Notes: a model not told the origin generated them from the letters alone. A DNA stretch of 64,000 nt from Microbacterium marinum (GCF_014204835.1 NZ_JACHMD010000001.1:1612001-1676000), one strand, 5' to 3'; numbered from the stretch's first letter, positions 1 through 10,181 are shown. Made by a program: numbers and translations.

Positions 1-158
1 TGCGCGAAGACCTCGGACGTCTCATCGTGCGAGGCGTCGTCGACGAGGATCGCCTGCCAGCTCGTGTAGGTCTGGCTGCGGAGGGAGTCGAGGGCCTCCG
101 CGGCGAAGGCGCCCACGTCGCGTCCGGGCACGATGACGGTGACGGTCGGGCTGCTCAT
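1..158 (-). CDS. Glycosyltransferase family 2, N-terminal fragment (cut by window edge)
   Basis: Only the first 52 or so codons are present; the gene runs off the left edge. The start ATG (156-158) shares a base with the TGA of the upstream cysteine desulfurase, so it is the last visible gene of the NAD operon or a coupled follower. The N-terminus reads SPTVTVIVPGRDVGAFAAEA, then DSLRSQTY and ILVDDASHDET. That is the usual opening of a GT-A fold family 2 glycosyltransferase: first beta strand, the LxSQTY helix and the VDDxSxDxT nucleotide-sugar loop. Substrate and product cannot be inferred from the fragment. A role in cell-envelope polysaccharide would be normal for the family. Confidence 0.75.
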   Translation of the reverse strand, partial: MSSPTVTVIVPGRDVGAFAAEALDSLRSQTYTSWQAILVDDASHDETSEVFA

Positions 159-1296
159 CACCGTGATCGTACCGCCGCGACCGCCGCAGCGACGGCGGCG
201 GCGACGGGTGCGGGATCGCCCGCGGCGTGGTGGCCGAAGGTGAATCGCACCGCCGTCTGCGCGATCTCGGGGGCCACTCCGAGCGCGATCAGGACGTGCG
301 AGGGCTCGTCGCTCCCAGCGGCGCACGCCGAGCCGCTGGAGGAGACGACGCCGCGCCGCTCGAGCTCGAGGAGCACCGCCTCTCCGGAGACGCCCGCGAA
401 TGTGAAGCTCGCGGTGCCGGGCAGCCGGTGCTCGGGGTCCCCGGTGACCTCTGCCTCGCGGACGAGTGCGAGCACGCGCGACGCGAAGGCATCGCGCAGC
501 GTGCCGACGCGGAGGGACGCCTCGACGCGCTCCGCCTCGGCCAGCTCGAGGGCGACGGCGATCGCGACGGCCCCGGCGACGTGCTCCGTGCCGCTGCGGC
601 GACCGCGCTCCTGTCCACCGCCGTGGAGCAGCGGCTCGAGGGGGATCCGGCCCCGGATCGCGAGCACCCCGGTGCCGTGCGGGGCGCCGAGCTTGTGGCC
701 CGCGACCGACAGAGCAGCGGCGCCCGTCCCGGCGAGGGGAAGCCAGCCCGCTGCCTGCACGGCATCCAGGTGCAGCGGCACCCGTAGTTCGGCGGTGACG
801 GCGGCGATCGCGTCGACATCCTGCACCGTGCCGATCTCGTTGTTCGCGTATCCGACGGTGACGAGCACCGTGTCCTCGCGCAGCGCCGCGCGCACCTCGT
901 CGGGGTCGATGCGCCCGCCCCCGTCGACGGCGACCCGCGTCACCGCGGCGCCGTGCACCCGTTCGAGGTAGTCGCACGACGCCAGGACTGACTCGTGCTC
1001 GAGCGGCGACGTGACGATGTGCGGACGGATGCCGCGTCGCAGCGCGGCCGCGATGGCGACGCCCTTGATCGCGAGGTTGTTCGCCTCGGTGCCGCCGGAG
1101 GTGAACACGATGTCGCCGGGGCGCATCCCGAACACCCGCGCCACCCGCCGGCGTGCGTCGTCGAGAGCGGCAGCCATGTCTTCGCCCACCGTGTGATGGC
1201 TGGAGGCGTTGCCGAACCGGTCGCCGAGAAACGGGAGGATCGCCTCACGCACCTCGGGCCGGACGGGTGCGCTCGCCGCGTGGTCGAGGTACAGCA

Positions 1297-1297
<1 letters not shown>
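158..1297 (-). CDS. nadS: Cysteine desulfurase of the NAD operon (NadS-type)
   Basis: A 379-aa PLP-dependent class V aminotransferase of the NifS/IscS group, which takes sulfur from cysteine as an enzyme persulfide. The PLP lysine is K202 in AGHKLGAPHG, H101 lies in LEHESV, and the sulfur-accepting cysteine is C325 in SSGSACAAGS. Length and motifs are complete. It starts on the stop codon of nadC (TGATG overlap) and is the fifth gene of nrtR-nadA-nadB-nadC-nadS. By analogy with Corynebacterium nadS, its likely job is building the 4Fe-4S cluster of quinolinate synthase NadA rather than general housekeeping Fe-S assembly; that role is inferred from context. A general IscS or thiouridylation role is possible but less likely. 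Confidence 0.88.
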
Positions 1298-2150
<853 letters not shown>

Positions 2151-2154
<4 letters not shown>

Positions 2155-3674
2155 GCTGCCCCTTCCCAGCTCTGTGCGGCGTCGACCGCATCGGTGCGCG
2201 TGTGCGCGCCGACGGATGCCGTCCGTGCCAGCGCGGCATCCACGACGTGCGCCGCGAGTTGGCGGAGGTTCTCGTCCTCCCGCTCGCGCACGGTCGCGTC
2301 GGTGCGCAGCGGCGCCGCCGCCTGCGCGAGCCGGCGCGCTGCGCGGCGGAGTCCGTCGCCGGTGCGCTGGACGCCGACCTCCGTCCACATCAGCCGCTGC
2401 AGCTCGAGGCGCGTCAGCGGCGCGGTGCCGACGCTGCGCGGCGCCGTTGGGGAGGAAGCGGTGCGGGGCATCGGCCACGCGGCATCCGCGTCGCGAGCGA
2501 CCGCCGCGCCGACACGGGCGCCGAAGACGGCTCCCTCGAGGAGCGAGTTCGACGCGAGCCGGTTCGCGCCGTGCACGCCGGTACGGGCCACCTCGCCGGC
2601 CGCGTACAGACCGGGCACGCTCGTGCGTCCCTCGAGATCGGTGACGAGGCCACCCATCAGGTAGTGCGCCGCGGGCGTGACCGGCACCGGCTCGCGTGCC
2701 CAGTCGAGGCCTCGCTCGCGCATCGCGGCGTCGATCGTCGGGAACCGGCGCGCGAGGAAGGCGGCACGCTCATCGGCGTCCGCGCTGTGGACCGCGGTCG
2801 CGTCGAGCAGCACCGGGCGACCGCCCTGGCGGGCCATCGCGTCGGTGATGGCGCGGGCGACGACGTCGCGGGGCGCGAGCTCGCCGTCCGGGTGCGCCTC
2901 GAGCACGAACCTCGCGCCCCGCTCGTCGCGCAGCACAGCGCCCTCGCCCCGCACGGCCTCCGAGACGAGGAACGGCGCGCCGACGGCGAGCACCGTCGGA
3001 TGGAACTGGACGAACTCGAGGTCCTGCACCGCGGCGCCGGCTCGCACTCCCGCCGCGATGCCGTCGCCGGTCGCGATCTCGGGGTTCGTCGTGTGCGCGT
3101 ACAGCTGCCCGGCGCCGCCCGTGGCGAGCACGACGGCGTCCGCGTCGAGGCGGGTCGGCGTGGTCGCCCCGTCGAGGAGCACGTCCACGCCGCCCGCGCG
3201 GCCGTCGGAGGTCACGACGTCGACGAGGAAGGCGTGCTCGATCACACGGATGCCGCCGGTCGCCGCCACCAGTGCCCGCTCGATCTCCGCGCCGGTGGCG
3301 TCGCCGCCGGCGTGCAGGACGCGCGGGTACGAGTGAGCCGCTTCGAGACCCTTGACCCACTCGCCGTCCGCCTCGCGGTCGAACGCGACGCCCAGCTCGA
3401 CGAGGTCGCGGATCCGTGCGGGGCCCTCCGACACCAGCACCGAGGCGGCCGCCGGGTCGCTCAGACCTGCGCCGGCGGCGAGCGTGTCCGCGAGGTGATC
3501 GGCGATCCGATCGTCGGCGAACATCACCCCGGCGATGCCGCCCTGCGCGTAGCGGGTCGCCGCGGCATCCACCGTCGACTTGGTCACGACGGTCACCTCG
3601 CACCCCGCGGCGGCCGCATGGCGCGCGGCGGTCAGGCCCGCGATGCCGGACCCGACGACGACGACGCGGGTCAC
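2151..3674 (-). CDS. nadB: L-aspartate oxidase
   Basis: A 507-aa FAD flavoprotein that oxidises L-aspartate to iminoaspartate, the substrate of NadA. The N-terminus carries the Rossmann FAD motif VVVGSGIAGLTAA, followed by the succinate dehydrogenase/fumarate reductase flavoprotein features TRYAQGGIAGV, HAGGDATGAEI, LATGGAGQLY, QFHPT and HYLMGGL. The C-terminal helical domain is present, so length is normal for the family. The start is GTG in a GTGA overlap with the nadA stop. Using NadB rather than aspartate dehydrogenase is notable because C. glutamicum's ndnR operon, as I recall it, contains nadA-nadC-nadS without nadB; here all genes of the branch are together. Confidence 0.95.
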
Positions 3675-4984
3675 GGCTTCGCCGCCAGCATGCGCTCGAG
3701 GGCGACGCGGGCGGGATCCGCCACGTCGGCCGGAACCGTGATGCGGTTGTGGACCTCACCCGCGACGAGTCCCTCGAGCACCCAGGCGAGGTAGCCGGGG
3801 TGGATGCGGTACATCGTCGAGCAGGGGCAGACGACCGGGTCGAGGCAGAAGATCTCGTGCTGGGGGAACTGCGCGGCCAGGCGCTGCACGAGATTGATCT
3901 CGGTGCCGATCGCGAAGGTCGTCGGCTCGGATGCCGCGGCGATGGCCTTGCGGATGTAGTCGGTGGAGCCCGCTTCGTCGGCGGCATCCACCACGTCCAT
4001 CGGGCACTCCGGGTGGACGATGACGCGCACGCCGGGGTGGTCGGCGCGGGCTGCGGCGATCTGATCGACCGTGAACCGGCGGTGCACCGAGCAGAAGCCG
4101 TGCCACAGGATGACGCGGGCATCCTCGAGCTGCGCCTCGGTCGAGCCCCCGAGGGCCTTCCGGGGGTTCCACATCGGCATCTGCTCCAGCGGGACGCCCA
4201 TCGCCTTGGCCGTGTTGCGGCCGAGGTGCTGGTCGGGGAAGAACAGCACGCGGCGCCCGCGGGCGAACGCCCATTCCAAGACGGTGCGCGCATTGGACGA
4301 CGTGCACACGATGCCGCCGTGGCGGCCGACGAAGCCCTTGATGGCGGCCGAGCTGTTCATGTACGTCACGGGGATCACCGGCAGGAGGCCGTCGGCGTCC
4401 GGGGTCTCCATGTCGCCGTACACGTCGGCGAGCTGCTCCCAGCACTCCTCGACCTGGTCGATGTCGGCCATGTCCGCCATCGAGCAGCCCGCGGCGAGAT
4501 TGGGGAGGATGACCGCCTGCTCGGGACGGGAGAGCAGATCCGCGGTCTCTGCCATGAAGTGCACGCCGCAGAACACGATCGCCTCGGCGTCGGGGTGCTC
4601 GAGTGCGGCGTTCGCGAGTTGGAACGAGTCTCCGACGTAGTCGGCGTGGGTGACGACCTCTTCCCGCTGATAGAAGTGCCCGAGGATGACGACACGGTCG
4701 CCGAGCACCTCTTTCGCCGCGACGATGCGCGCCGCCAGCTCGACCTCGCTCGCCTCGCGGTACTCGGCAGGCAGTTCGCCCTGCCGGGGCGCGCCGGTGG
4801 GGATGACGTCGCCCATCGACGATCCCGGTCCGTACCCGGGCCGGGTGTCGAAGGCCCACGGCGCCGCGGCCAGATCGGTGTTGCACGTCTCGGCATCCCC
4901 GCGGCCGGCGACGATCGCCTGGATCTCGTGATCGACGCTCGGGTCGACCGGGCGCGGCTGGAGGGTGATGAGGGAAGCGGCCAT
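3671..4984 (-). CDS. nadA: Quinolinate synthase NadA
   Basis: A 437-aa 4Fe-4S enzyme that condenses iminoaspartate with dihydroxyacetone phosphate to quinolinate. Conserved segments are GHFYQREEVV, YVGDSFQLA, FCGVHFMAETA, PNLAAGCSMADM, TYMNSSAAIKGFVG, CTSSNA, FPDQHLGRN, HPECPMDV, GTEINLV and CPCSTMYRIHPGYL. The three cluster cysteines expected for the family are in FCGVHF, HPEC and the CPC segment. The start ATG at 4984 has a GAAGGA-type Shine-Dalgarno and lies 10 nt after the upstream regulator gene. A longer open frame on the same strand is only read-through of the regulator region. A roughly 60-residue N-terminal extension precedes the core, as in other actinobacterial NadA (from memory). 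Confidence 0.95.
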   Translation of the reverse strand: MAASLITLQPRPVDPSVDHEIQAIVAGRGDAETCNTDLAAAPWAFDTRPGYGPGSSMGDVIPTGAPRQGELPAEYREASEVELAARIVAAKEVLGDRVVILGHFYQREEVVTHADYVGDSFQLANAALEHPDAEAIVFCGVHFMAETADLLSRPEQAVILPNLAAGCSMADMADIDQVEECWEQLADVYGDMETPDADGLLPVIPVTYMNSSAAIKGFVGRHGGIVCTSSNARTVLEWAFARGRRVLFFPDQHLGRNTAKAMGVPLEQMPMWNPRKALGGSTEAQLEDARVILWHGFCSVHRRFTVDQIAAARADHPGVRVIVHPECPMDVVDAADEAGSTDYIRKAIAAASEPTTFAIGTEINLVQRLAAQFPQHEIFCLDPVVCPCSTMYRIHPGYLAWVLEGLVAGEVHNRITVPADVADPARVALERMLAAKP

Positions 4985-4994
4985 GTCGAGTCCT

Positions 4995-5675
4995 TCACTG
5001 GGGGAGCGGGCCGCGATCGGCCAGCTCCACGTCCTGGTTGTAGCGGTAGAGGCGCGCGGGCCGGTGGCTGCCGGTCCGGAATCGGTCGGTGGGGATGAGG
5101 GTGCCCGAGCTCTCGACCTGTCGGCGGAAGTTCGCGGGGTCGAGTCGGCGGCCGAGGATCGCCTCGTACACCTCGCGGAGATCGGCGAGGGTGAAGTCCT
5201 CCGGCAGGAAGCCGTGTGCGATGCGGCTGTAGCCGACCTTGTTCCGCAGCCGCCAGAGCGCGTAGTCGACGATGTGGTTGTGGTCGAAGGCGAGCGGCGG
5301 CAGATCGGTCGCATCGAACCACTCGACGTTGTGCTGCTCGGCGGTGCGGGAGAGGTCCTCGCGGACGAGCGCCCAGTAGACGATCGACACGACGCGGGTG
5401 GGGGAGCGGTCGACATCGCCGAAGGCGTACAGCTGCTCCAGGTAGCTCGGCGCGAGGCCCGTGGTCTCGGCGAGGGTGCGAGACGCGGTCGCCTCGAGGT
5501 TCTCGTCGGCATCGACCCAGCCGCCCGGCAGTGCCCACCGTCCCTCGTGGGGCTCGCGGGTTCGCCTCACGAGCGGGAGCACGATGCTCGCATCGCGGGA
5601 CTCGGCGCCCGGGCGCAGGCTGAAGATGACCGTCGAGACGGCCACGCGGATGTCGGGAGCGGATGTTCTGGTCAT
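4995..5675 (-). CDS. nrtR: NrtR/NdnR-type Nudix-related transcriptional regulator of NAD synthesis
   Basis: A 226-aa protein with an N-terminal Nudix-like domain (about residues 8-140) and a C-terminal winged-helix part (about 145-215: HGFLPEDFTLADLREVYEAI then LDPANFRRQVESSG), the layout of NrtR regulators. The Nudix box begins GGWVDADENLEATASRT and continues LAETTGL. The REXXEE catalytic core is altered to RTLAET, so hydrolysis is probably lost, as in regulators of this family that only sense ADP-ribose or NAD-type ligands. It is the first gene of the NAD operon, 10 nt before nadA, which matches the autoregulated ndnR operon of Corynebacterium. A candidate operator lies directly upstream at 5680-5707. 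Confidence 0.85.
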   Translation of the reverse strand: MTRTSAPDIRVAVSTVIFSLRPGAESRDASIVLPLVRRTREPHEGRWALPGGWVDADENLEATASRTLAETTGLAPSYLEQLYAFGDVDRSPTRVVSIVYWALVREDLSRTAEQHNVEWFDATDLPPLAFDHNHIVDYALWRLRNKVGYSRIAHGFLPEDFTLADLREVYEAILGRRLDPANFRRQVESSGTLIPTDRFRTGSHRPARLYRYNQDVELADRGPLPQ

Positions 5676-5679
5676 GGTG

Positions 5680-5707
5680 ACTTTAACCTCGCCCTCGATC
5701 TTAGGGT
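5680..5707. promoter_or_regulatory. Candidate NrtR operator / nad operon promoter region
   Basis: A 28-bp imperfect inverted repeat lies 5 bp upstream of the nrtR start. The left arm starts ACTTTAACCTCG (5680-5691); the right arm read on the other strand starts ACCCTAAGATCG. They share the pattern ACnnTAAnnTCG, 8 of 14 positions per half. The left arm also holds the AT-rich TTAA that would sit in the -10 region of the minus-strand nad promoter, so a bound repressor would block transcription. This is pattern-based inference; the motif was not compared with known NrtR sites. Confidence 0.4.
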
Positions 5708-5814
5708 GCCGATGACACGAAGGGCAAGTTCCGCCGACTCACAGGCACGCCGCTCTACGCTGATCCCGAGGACTCCGCCGCCCGTTCCGGTACGCCTCAA
5801 CCAGGAGGCTGCTC

Positions 5815-6984
5815 GTGCTGATCGTCGACATCATCGTCGTCCTCGTCCTGATCGCCGCCCTCCTCGGCGGCATCCTGCGAGGGCTCGTCGCCACGGCGGG
5901 AACCCTCATCGGCGTGGTGCTCGGTGTCGTGGTCGCCGTCTGGCTGACGCCGGTCGTAGCCCCGACCTTCAGCGGATGGGAGTACCGCAGCCTCGTCCTC
6001 GCCATCATCGCCATCGCGATCGTCGTCGCCCTCGCCGCCCTCGGCACGGCTGTCGGCGCGCGCGTGCGCCGAGGCGTCGACCGTGCAAAACTCGCCCCCC
6101 TCGATCGCGCGCTCGGCGGACTCGTCAACACAGCCGCCGCCGCGGTCATCCTGACCCTCGTCGCCGGTGCCGTCGTCGGGTCGGGCATGCCGGGGGTCGC
6201 GCCGGCGGTGGCGTCCTCCCGCGTCCTCGGCGCCATCGACGCGCTCACCCCGCCGCAGGTCGACTCGGCGCTCGCCGAGTTCCGCGGCTTCGTGGTTGAC
6301 GAGGGCATCCCCAGGGTCGGCGAGCTGCTCGCTCCCGAGGTCGAGCCCACCGCTCCGCCCGTATCCCTCGACGACCCGAGCCTGCAGGATGCCGCCGAGT
6401 CGGTCGCCCGCATCAGCGGGAACGCCTACGCCTGCGGCGCGTCGCTCACCGGATCGGGATTCGTCGCGGCGGAGGACCTCGTCGTCACCAACGCGCACGT
6501 CGTGGCGGGCGTGGAGACGCCGCTCGTGGAGCTCCCGGGTCGGGAGGCCAAGGAGGGCCGAATCGTCTACTTCGACCCGGTCGACGACCTCGCCGTCATC
6601 GCCGTCGACGGCCTGGGCGCCGAGCCGCTCGCGATCGTCGACCCCGTCCCGGCGGGCACTCCCGTCGCCGTCCAGGGCTACCCGCTGGGCGGCCCCTTCA
6701 CCAGCGGCGCGGCGTACGTGCTCTCGGTGGGCGATGCGATCGTCGCCGACATTTACGACGAAGACTCGGCGCCGCGGGAGATCTACGCGCTCGAGGCGAA
6801 CGTGCGTCCGGGCAACTCCGGTGGACCGCTCCTCACCGAGGACGGCGACGTCACCGGTGTCGTCTTCGCACGAGGCGAGGACGACGAACAGCGCGGCTAC
6901 GCGATGACCACCACGGAGCTGGCACCGGCGCTCGAGGTGAGCCCCGACGACCGGGCCGTGTCGTCGGGCGCCTGCACGCGCTGA
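5815..6984 (+). CDS. marP: MarP-like membrane-anchored trypsin-like serine protease
   Basis: A 389-aa protein. Residues 1-125 contain four hydrophobic segments resembling a CvpA domain, and residues about 185-385 form a periplasmic chymotrypsin-like protease. The triad is visible: H228 in TNAHVV, D257/D258 in VDDLAV and S335 in GNSGGP. Two cysteines, C207 and C387, bracket the protease domain just as the disulfide of M. tuberculosis MarP (Rv3671c) does. MarP supports envelope maintenance and acid resistance by activating a peptidoglycan hydrolase; the same role here is inferred. The GTG start has an AGGAGG Shine-Dalgarno at 5803-5808. It is transcribed away from the NAD operon and stands alone. 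Confidence 0.85.
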   Translation: MLIVDIIVVLVLIAALLGGILRGLVATAGTLIGVVLGVVVAVWLTPVVAPTFSGWEYRSLVLAIIAIAIVVALAALGTAVGARVRRGVDRAKLAPLDRALGGLVNTAAAAVILTLVAGAVVGSGMPGVAPAVASSRVLGAIDALTPPQVDSALAEFRGFVVDEGIPRVGELLAPEVEPTAPPVSLDDPSLQDAAESVARISGNAYACGASLTGSGFVAAEDLVVTNAHVVAGVETPLVELPGREAKEGRIVYFDPVDDLAVIAVDGLGAEPLAIVDPVPAGTPVAVQGYPLGGPFTSGAAYVLSVGDAIVADIYDEDSAPREIYALEANVRPGNSGGPLLTEDGDVTGVVFARGEDDEQRGYAMTTTELAPALEVSPDDRAVSSGACTR

Positions 6985-7004
6985 TCACCGCGCACCGCGT
7001 GACC

Positions 7005-7034
7005 CTGTGAGCCGGGGGATCGCGGTGATAGGCT
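7005..7034 (+). promoter_or_regulatory. Putative promoter of the glycine riboswitch operon
   Basis: A -10 box TAGGCT (7029-7034) is preceded at 18 bp by CTGTGA (7005-7010). Transcription would start near 7041, about 20 nt before the first riboswitch aptamer, which is the expected spacing for a riboswitch leader. Prediction from sequence pattern only. Confidence 0.45.
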
Positions 7035-7059
7035 CGCGGCAAATCGAAGACCGGACCAT

Positions 7060-7237
7060 CACGTCGTCTCGGGAGAAGCCGCTCGCGGCTGCCGAAGGAG
7101 CAATCCCTCCCCGGAATCTCTCAGGCCCCCGTACCGAGCCGACATGGTCACTCTGAAAAGCGGCATCCACATGCCCGCCGACGGGGCAAGCGGGCACCGC
7201 CCGCGAAATCTCTCAGGCCTATGACAGAGGGGGAGGA
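7060..7237 (+). ncRNA. Tandem glycine riboswitch (gcvT RNA)
   Basis: Two consecutive aptamers of the glycine riboswitch class are visible. Aptamer 1 has the core GCCGAAGGAGCAA (7091-7103), AATCTCTCAGGC (7115-7126) and the following GTACCGA and CTCTGAAAAG segments. Aptamer 2 has GCCGACGGGGCAA (7177-7189), a GC hairpin, AATCTCTCAGGC again (7207-7218) and the closing GACAGAGGGGGAGG. These are the consensus elements of the family, which usually turns on glycine catabolism when glycine is abundant. The target operon is sdaA-gcvT-gcvH-gcvP. About 90 nt separate aptamer 2 from sdaA and hold the expression platform plus a small coupled leader ORF. Confidence 0.95.
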
Positions 7238-7273
7238 ACTCACCGCAGTCCGTTGCGTCGTCAGGAGTTCCCC

Positions 7274-7330
7274 GTGATCCATTCGTCCCACCCGTCGCCT
7301 CCGGCGAGCCGCACGAACCTGCGCTCATGA
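7274..7330 (+). CDS. Putative 18-codon Ser-rich leader peptide coupled to sdaA
   Basis: A GTG codon at 7274 is preceded at an ideal 6-nt spacing by AGGAG (7263-7267) and opens an 18-codon frame, [18 protein letters not shown]. It ends in TGA at 7328-7330, overlapping the sdaA ATG (7327-7329) as ATGA. sdaA itself has no visible Shine-Dalgarno. Five of the 18 codons are serine, in four different spellings (TCG twice, TCC, AGC, TCA), and three are proline. The next gene degrades serine. Likely roles are translational coupling of sdaA to ribosomes loaded at the leader, or serine-sensitive attenuation. Too short to judge by coding bias; expression is unproven. Confidence 0.5.
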   Translation: MIHSSHPSPPASRTNLRS

Positions 7331-8682
7331 GCATCGGCGTGTTCGACCTCTTCACCATCGGTCTCGGACCGTCGAGTTCGCACACCGTGGGGCCGATGCG
7401 CGCGGCATCCGATTTCATCTCCCGCCTGGATGCCGCCCGCGTCACGCGCCTGCAGGTCGACCTGTACGGGTCGCTCGCCGCGACCGGGCGCGGGCACGGC
7501 ACGCTCGGCGCGGTCCTGCTGGGCCTCGAGGGGTTCCGGCCCGACGAGATCCTGCCCGAGCAGGTCGACGAGCGCCTCGCCGCGATGCGGGAGTCCGGCC
7601 GCCTGCGCGTCGGCGGCGCGGGTGACGTCGCGTTCGCCGAGGACGACATCGTCCTGCACCCGCTGACCGAGCTCCCCGGTCACAGCAACGGCCTGCGGCT
7701 GCAGGCTTGGCACGGCGATGCATTGATCGACGACGCGATCTACTACTCGACCGGCGGCGGGTTCATCACGCGCGACGGTGAGACCGCGGCGCAGGCCGTC
7801 GACGCGCCGGTGCCGTTCCCGTTCGAGACCGCTGCGGAGCTCCTCGCGCACTGTGAGCGCGAGAACCTGTCGATGGCCGAGGTGCAGCTGCGCAACGAGG
7901 AAGCGACCCGCACGGACCCCGAGATCCGGGGCGGCATCCACACGCTGTCCGACGTGATGACGGCGTCTGTCGCCTCGGGCGCCGCGCGCGAGGGCTTCCT
8001 GCCGGGCGGTTTGCAGGTCGCCCGCCGGGCGCCGGCGTGGCACGCCCGTCTCGTCGCCACCGATCCGGCGGGAAACGATCCGGCGCTGTGGCAGGAGTGG
8101 GTGAACTTCGTCGCGCTGGCGGTGAACGAGGAGAACGCGTCGGGCGGGCGCATCGTCACCGCGCCGACGAACGGCGCCGCCGGGATCATCCCCGCCGTCC
8201 TGCACTACGCGACCCACTACGCCGCGCCCGATCGCGCGCGCGATGACGTCGCCGTGCCGTTCCTGCTCACCGCCGCCGCGATCGGAGTGCTCTACAAGGC
8301 GCGCGCGTCGATCTCGGGCGCAGAGGTCGGATGCCAGGGCGAGGTCGGCTCAGCATCGTCCATGGCTGCCGCGGGGTTGGCGGAGGTGCTCGGCGGAACA
8401 CCGCGACAGGTGGAGAACGCCGCCGAGATCGCGATGGAGCACAACCTCGGCCTGACCTGCGACCCCATCGGAGGACTCGTCCAGATCCCGTGCATCGAAC
8501 GTAATGCGATCGCCGCGGCGAAGGCGATCAACGCCGCCAAGATGGCCCTGTGGGGAGACGGCAGCCACAAGGTGTCGCTCGACGACGTCATCGTCACCAT
8601 GCGCGAGACCGGGCGGGACATGAGCAGCAAGTACAAGGAGACGGCGCTGGGCGGCCTCGCCGTCAACGTCGTGGAATGTTGA
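7327..8682 (+). CDS. sdaA: L-serine ammonia-lyase (single-chain, Fe-S)
   Basis: A 451-aa L-serine dehydratase that deaminates serine to pyruvate and ammonia using a labile 4Fe-4S cluster. The N-terminal beta domain starts with [19 protein letters not shown]. The alpha domain carries the cluster cysteines in [19 protein letters not shown] and QIPCIERN, plus the SSMAAAGL and [13 protein letters not shown] segments. It is the first gene behind the glycine riboswitch and is followed 7 nt later by gcvT. When glycine is plentiful, the cleavage system and serine hydroxymethyltransferase would interconvert glycine and serine, and SdaA drains serine to pyruvate. The start overlaps the stop of a small leader ORF and lacks its own clear Shine-Dalgarno. 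Confidence 0.95.
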   Translation: MSIGVFDLFTIGLGPSSSHTVGPMRAASDFISRLDAARVTRLQVDLYGSLAATGRGHGTLGAVLLGLEGFRPDEILPEQVDERLAAMRESGRLRVGGAGDVAFAEDDIVLHPLTELPGHSNGLRLQAWHGDALIDDAIYYSTGGGFITRDGETAAQAVDAPVPFPFETAAELLAHCERENLSMAEVQLRNEEATRTDPEIRGGIHTLSDVMTASVASGAAREGFLPGGLQVARRAPAWHARLVATDPAGNDPALWQEWVNFVALAVNEENASGGRIVTAPTNGAAGIIPAVLHYATHYAAPDRARDDVAVPFLLTAAAIGVLYKARASISGAEVGCQGEVGSASSMAAAGLAEVLGGTPRQVENAAEIAMEHNLGLTCDPIGGLVQIPCIERNAIAAAKAINAAKMALWGDGSHKVSLDDVIVTMRETGRDMSSKYKETALGGLAVNVVEC

Positions 8683-8689
8683 GGAACCG

Positions 8690-9808
8690 ATGACCGACCC
8701 GACCACCGAGCCGCGGCGCTCACCGCTCCACGCGGTCCACGAGGGCCTGGGAGCGTCCTTCACCGACTTCGGCGGCTGGCTCATGCCCGTCCGCTACACC
8801 TCCGACCTCGCCGAGCACCACGCCGTCAGGACGGCCGCCGGCATCTTCGACATCTCGCATATGGCGGAGTTCCTTGTCACCGGGTCCGGCGCGGGGGCGT
8901 TCCTCGACTTCGCGCTCGCGGGTCGCATCTCCACGATGAAGGTCGGCAAGGCGAAGTACTCGCTCGTCCTCGCGGAAGACGGCGGCATCGTCGACGACGT
9001 GATCGTCTACCGGCGAGGCGATGAGGACTTCCTCGTGATCTCGAACGCGGGAAATCGTGCCGCCGTGGCTGCAGCCTTCGACGCCGTCGACGTCCCCGAC
9101 ACGGCCGTCGAAGACATCACCGACGCCGTGTCGCTCATCGCCGTGCAGGGCCCGAACGCCCGCGCCATCCTCGAGCAGACCGCCGGCATCGAGGGTGTCG
9201 ACCCGGACCTCGCCGACCTCGGGTACTACGCCTGGACCGCCGGCACGTTCCAGGGCTCTCACCTGTTCATCGCGCGTACCGGCTACACCGGCGAGGACGG
9301 GTTCGAGCTGATGATCCCGAACGGACACGCTGCCGCCCTCTGGCAGGCGGTGACGGATGCCGGTGCATCGCACGGCCTCGTCCCCGCCGGCCTCGCCGCC
9401 CGTGACACCCTCCGCCTCGAGGCGGGGATGCCGCTGTACGGCCACGAGCTGGGTCGCGACCTGGCCCCTGCGCAGGCAGGGCTCGGCCGCGTCGTGGCAT
9501 CCGACAAGGAGGCGTTCGTCGGCAAGGACGGCCTCGCCGGCCGCGACCTCACCGACGCCCCCGTGCTCGTCGCCCTCGTCGCCGAAGGCCGCCGGGCCGG
9601 CCGCGCCGGCTACGAGGTGTACGACGGCGATACGCGCGTCGGCGAGATCACTTCCGGCGCGCTCAGCCCCACCCTCGGCCATCCCGTCGCGATGGCGTTC
9701 GTCCACCCCTCGGCATCCGCCGAGGGCACCGCCCTGACCATCGACGTCCGCGGAACCCGCATCCCCGCGACCGTCACCTCCCTTCCCTTCTACCGGAGAC
9801 AGAAATGA
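8690..9808 (+). CDS. gcvT: Glycine cleavage system T protein (aminomethyltransferase)
   Basis: A 372-aa tetrahydrofolate-dependent aminomethyltransferase. It transfers the methylene group from aminomethyl-lipoyl GcvH to THF and releases ammonia. Signatures are the N-terminal [14 protein letters not shown] and ISHMAEF segments, the central [29 protein letters not shown], and a C-terminal barrel with [20 protein letters not shown]. Length is typical. The start follows the sdaA stop by 7 nt with a GAGGA Shine-Dalgarno. The end overlaps gcvH as ATGA. No separate dihydrolipoamide dehydrogenase (L protein) gene is present in this window, so the housekeeping Lpd presumably serves. Confidence 0.97.
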   Translation: MTDPTTEPRRSPLHAVHEGLGASFTDFGGWLMPVRYTSDLAEHHAVRTAAGIFDISHMAEFLVTGSGAGAFLDFALAGRISTMKVGKAKYSLVLAEDGGIVDDVIVYRRGDEDFLVISNAGNRAAVAAAFDAVDVPDTAVEDITDAVSLIAVQGPNARAILEQTAGIEGVDPDLADLGYYAWTAGTFQGSHLFIARTGYTGEDGFELMIPNGHAAALWQAVTDAGASHGLVPAGLAARDTLRLEAGMPLYGHELGRDLAPAQAGLGRVVASDKEAFVGKDGLAGRDLTDAPVLVALVAEGRRAGRAGYEVYDGDTRVGEITSGALSPTLGHPVAMAFVHPSASAEGTALTIDVRGTRIPATVTSLPFYRRQK

Positions 9809-10181
9809 CCGATCTCACCGCCCTGTCCTACACCGCCGAGCACGAGTGGATCGCCTTCGACGGCGACGTCGCGACCGTCGGCATCACCGACTACGCCGCC
9901 GAGAAGCTGGGGGACGTCGTGTTCGTCGAGCTCCCGTCGGTCGGCACGTCGGTCACCGCGGGCGACACCTGCGGCGAGATCGAGTCGACGAAGTCGGTGG
10001 GGGAGCTCTACGCTCCGCTGACCGGTGAGGTCGTCGAAATCAACGACGCCGTCGTGGACGACCCCTCGAGCGTCAACGCGGGCGCGTTCGACGCCTGGCT
10101 CGTGAAGATCCGCATCGACGGCTCGCCCACCGGTGACCTCCTCGACCGCGACGCCTACGTCGCGCTGACGGGCGGCGACGC

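Noticed and set aside
3671..5512. A 613-codon version of nadA
   Set aside because: The first 176 codons are an alternative frame of the Nudix regulator gene. The ATG at 4984 has a Shine-Dalgarno and begins an actinobacterial NadA N-terminus.
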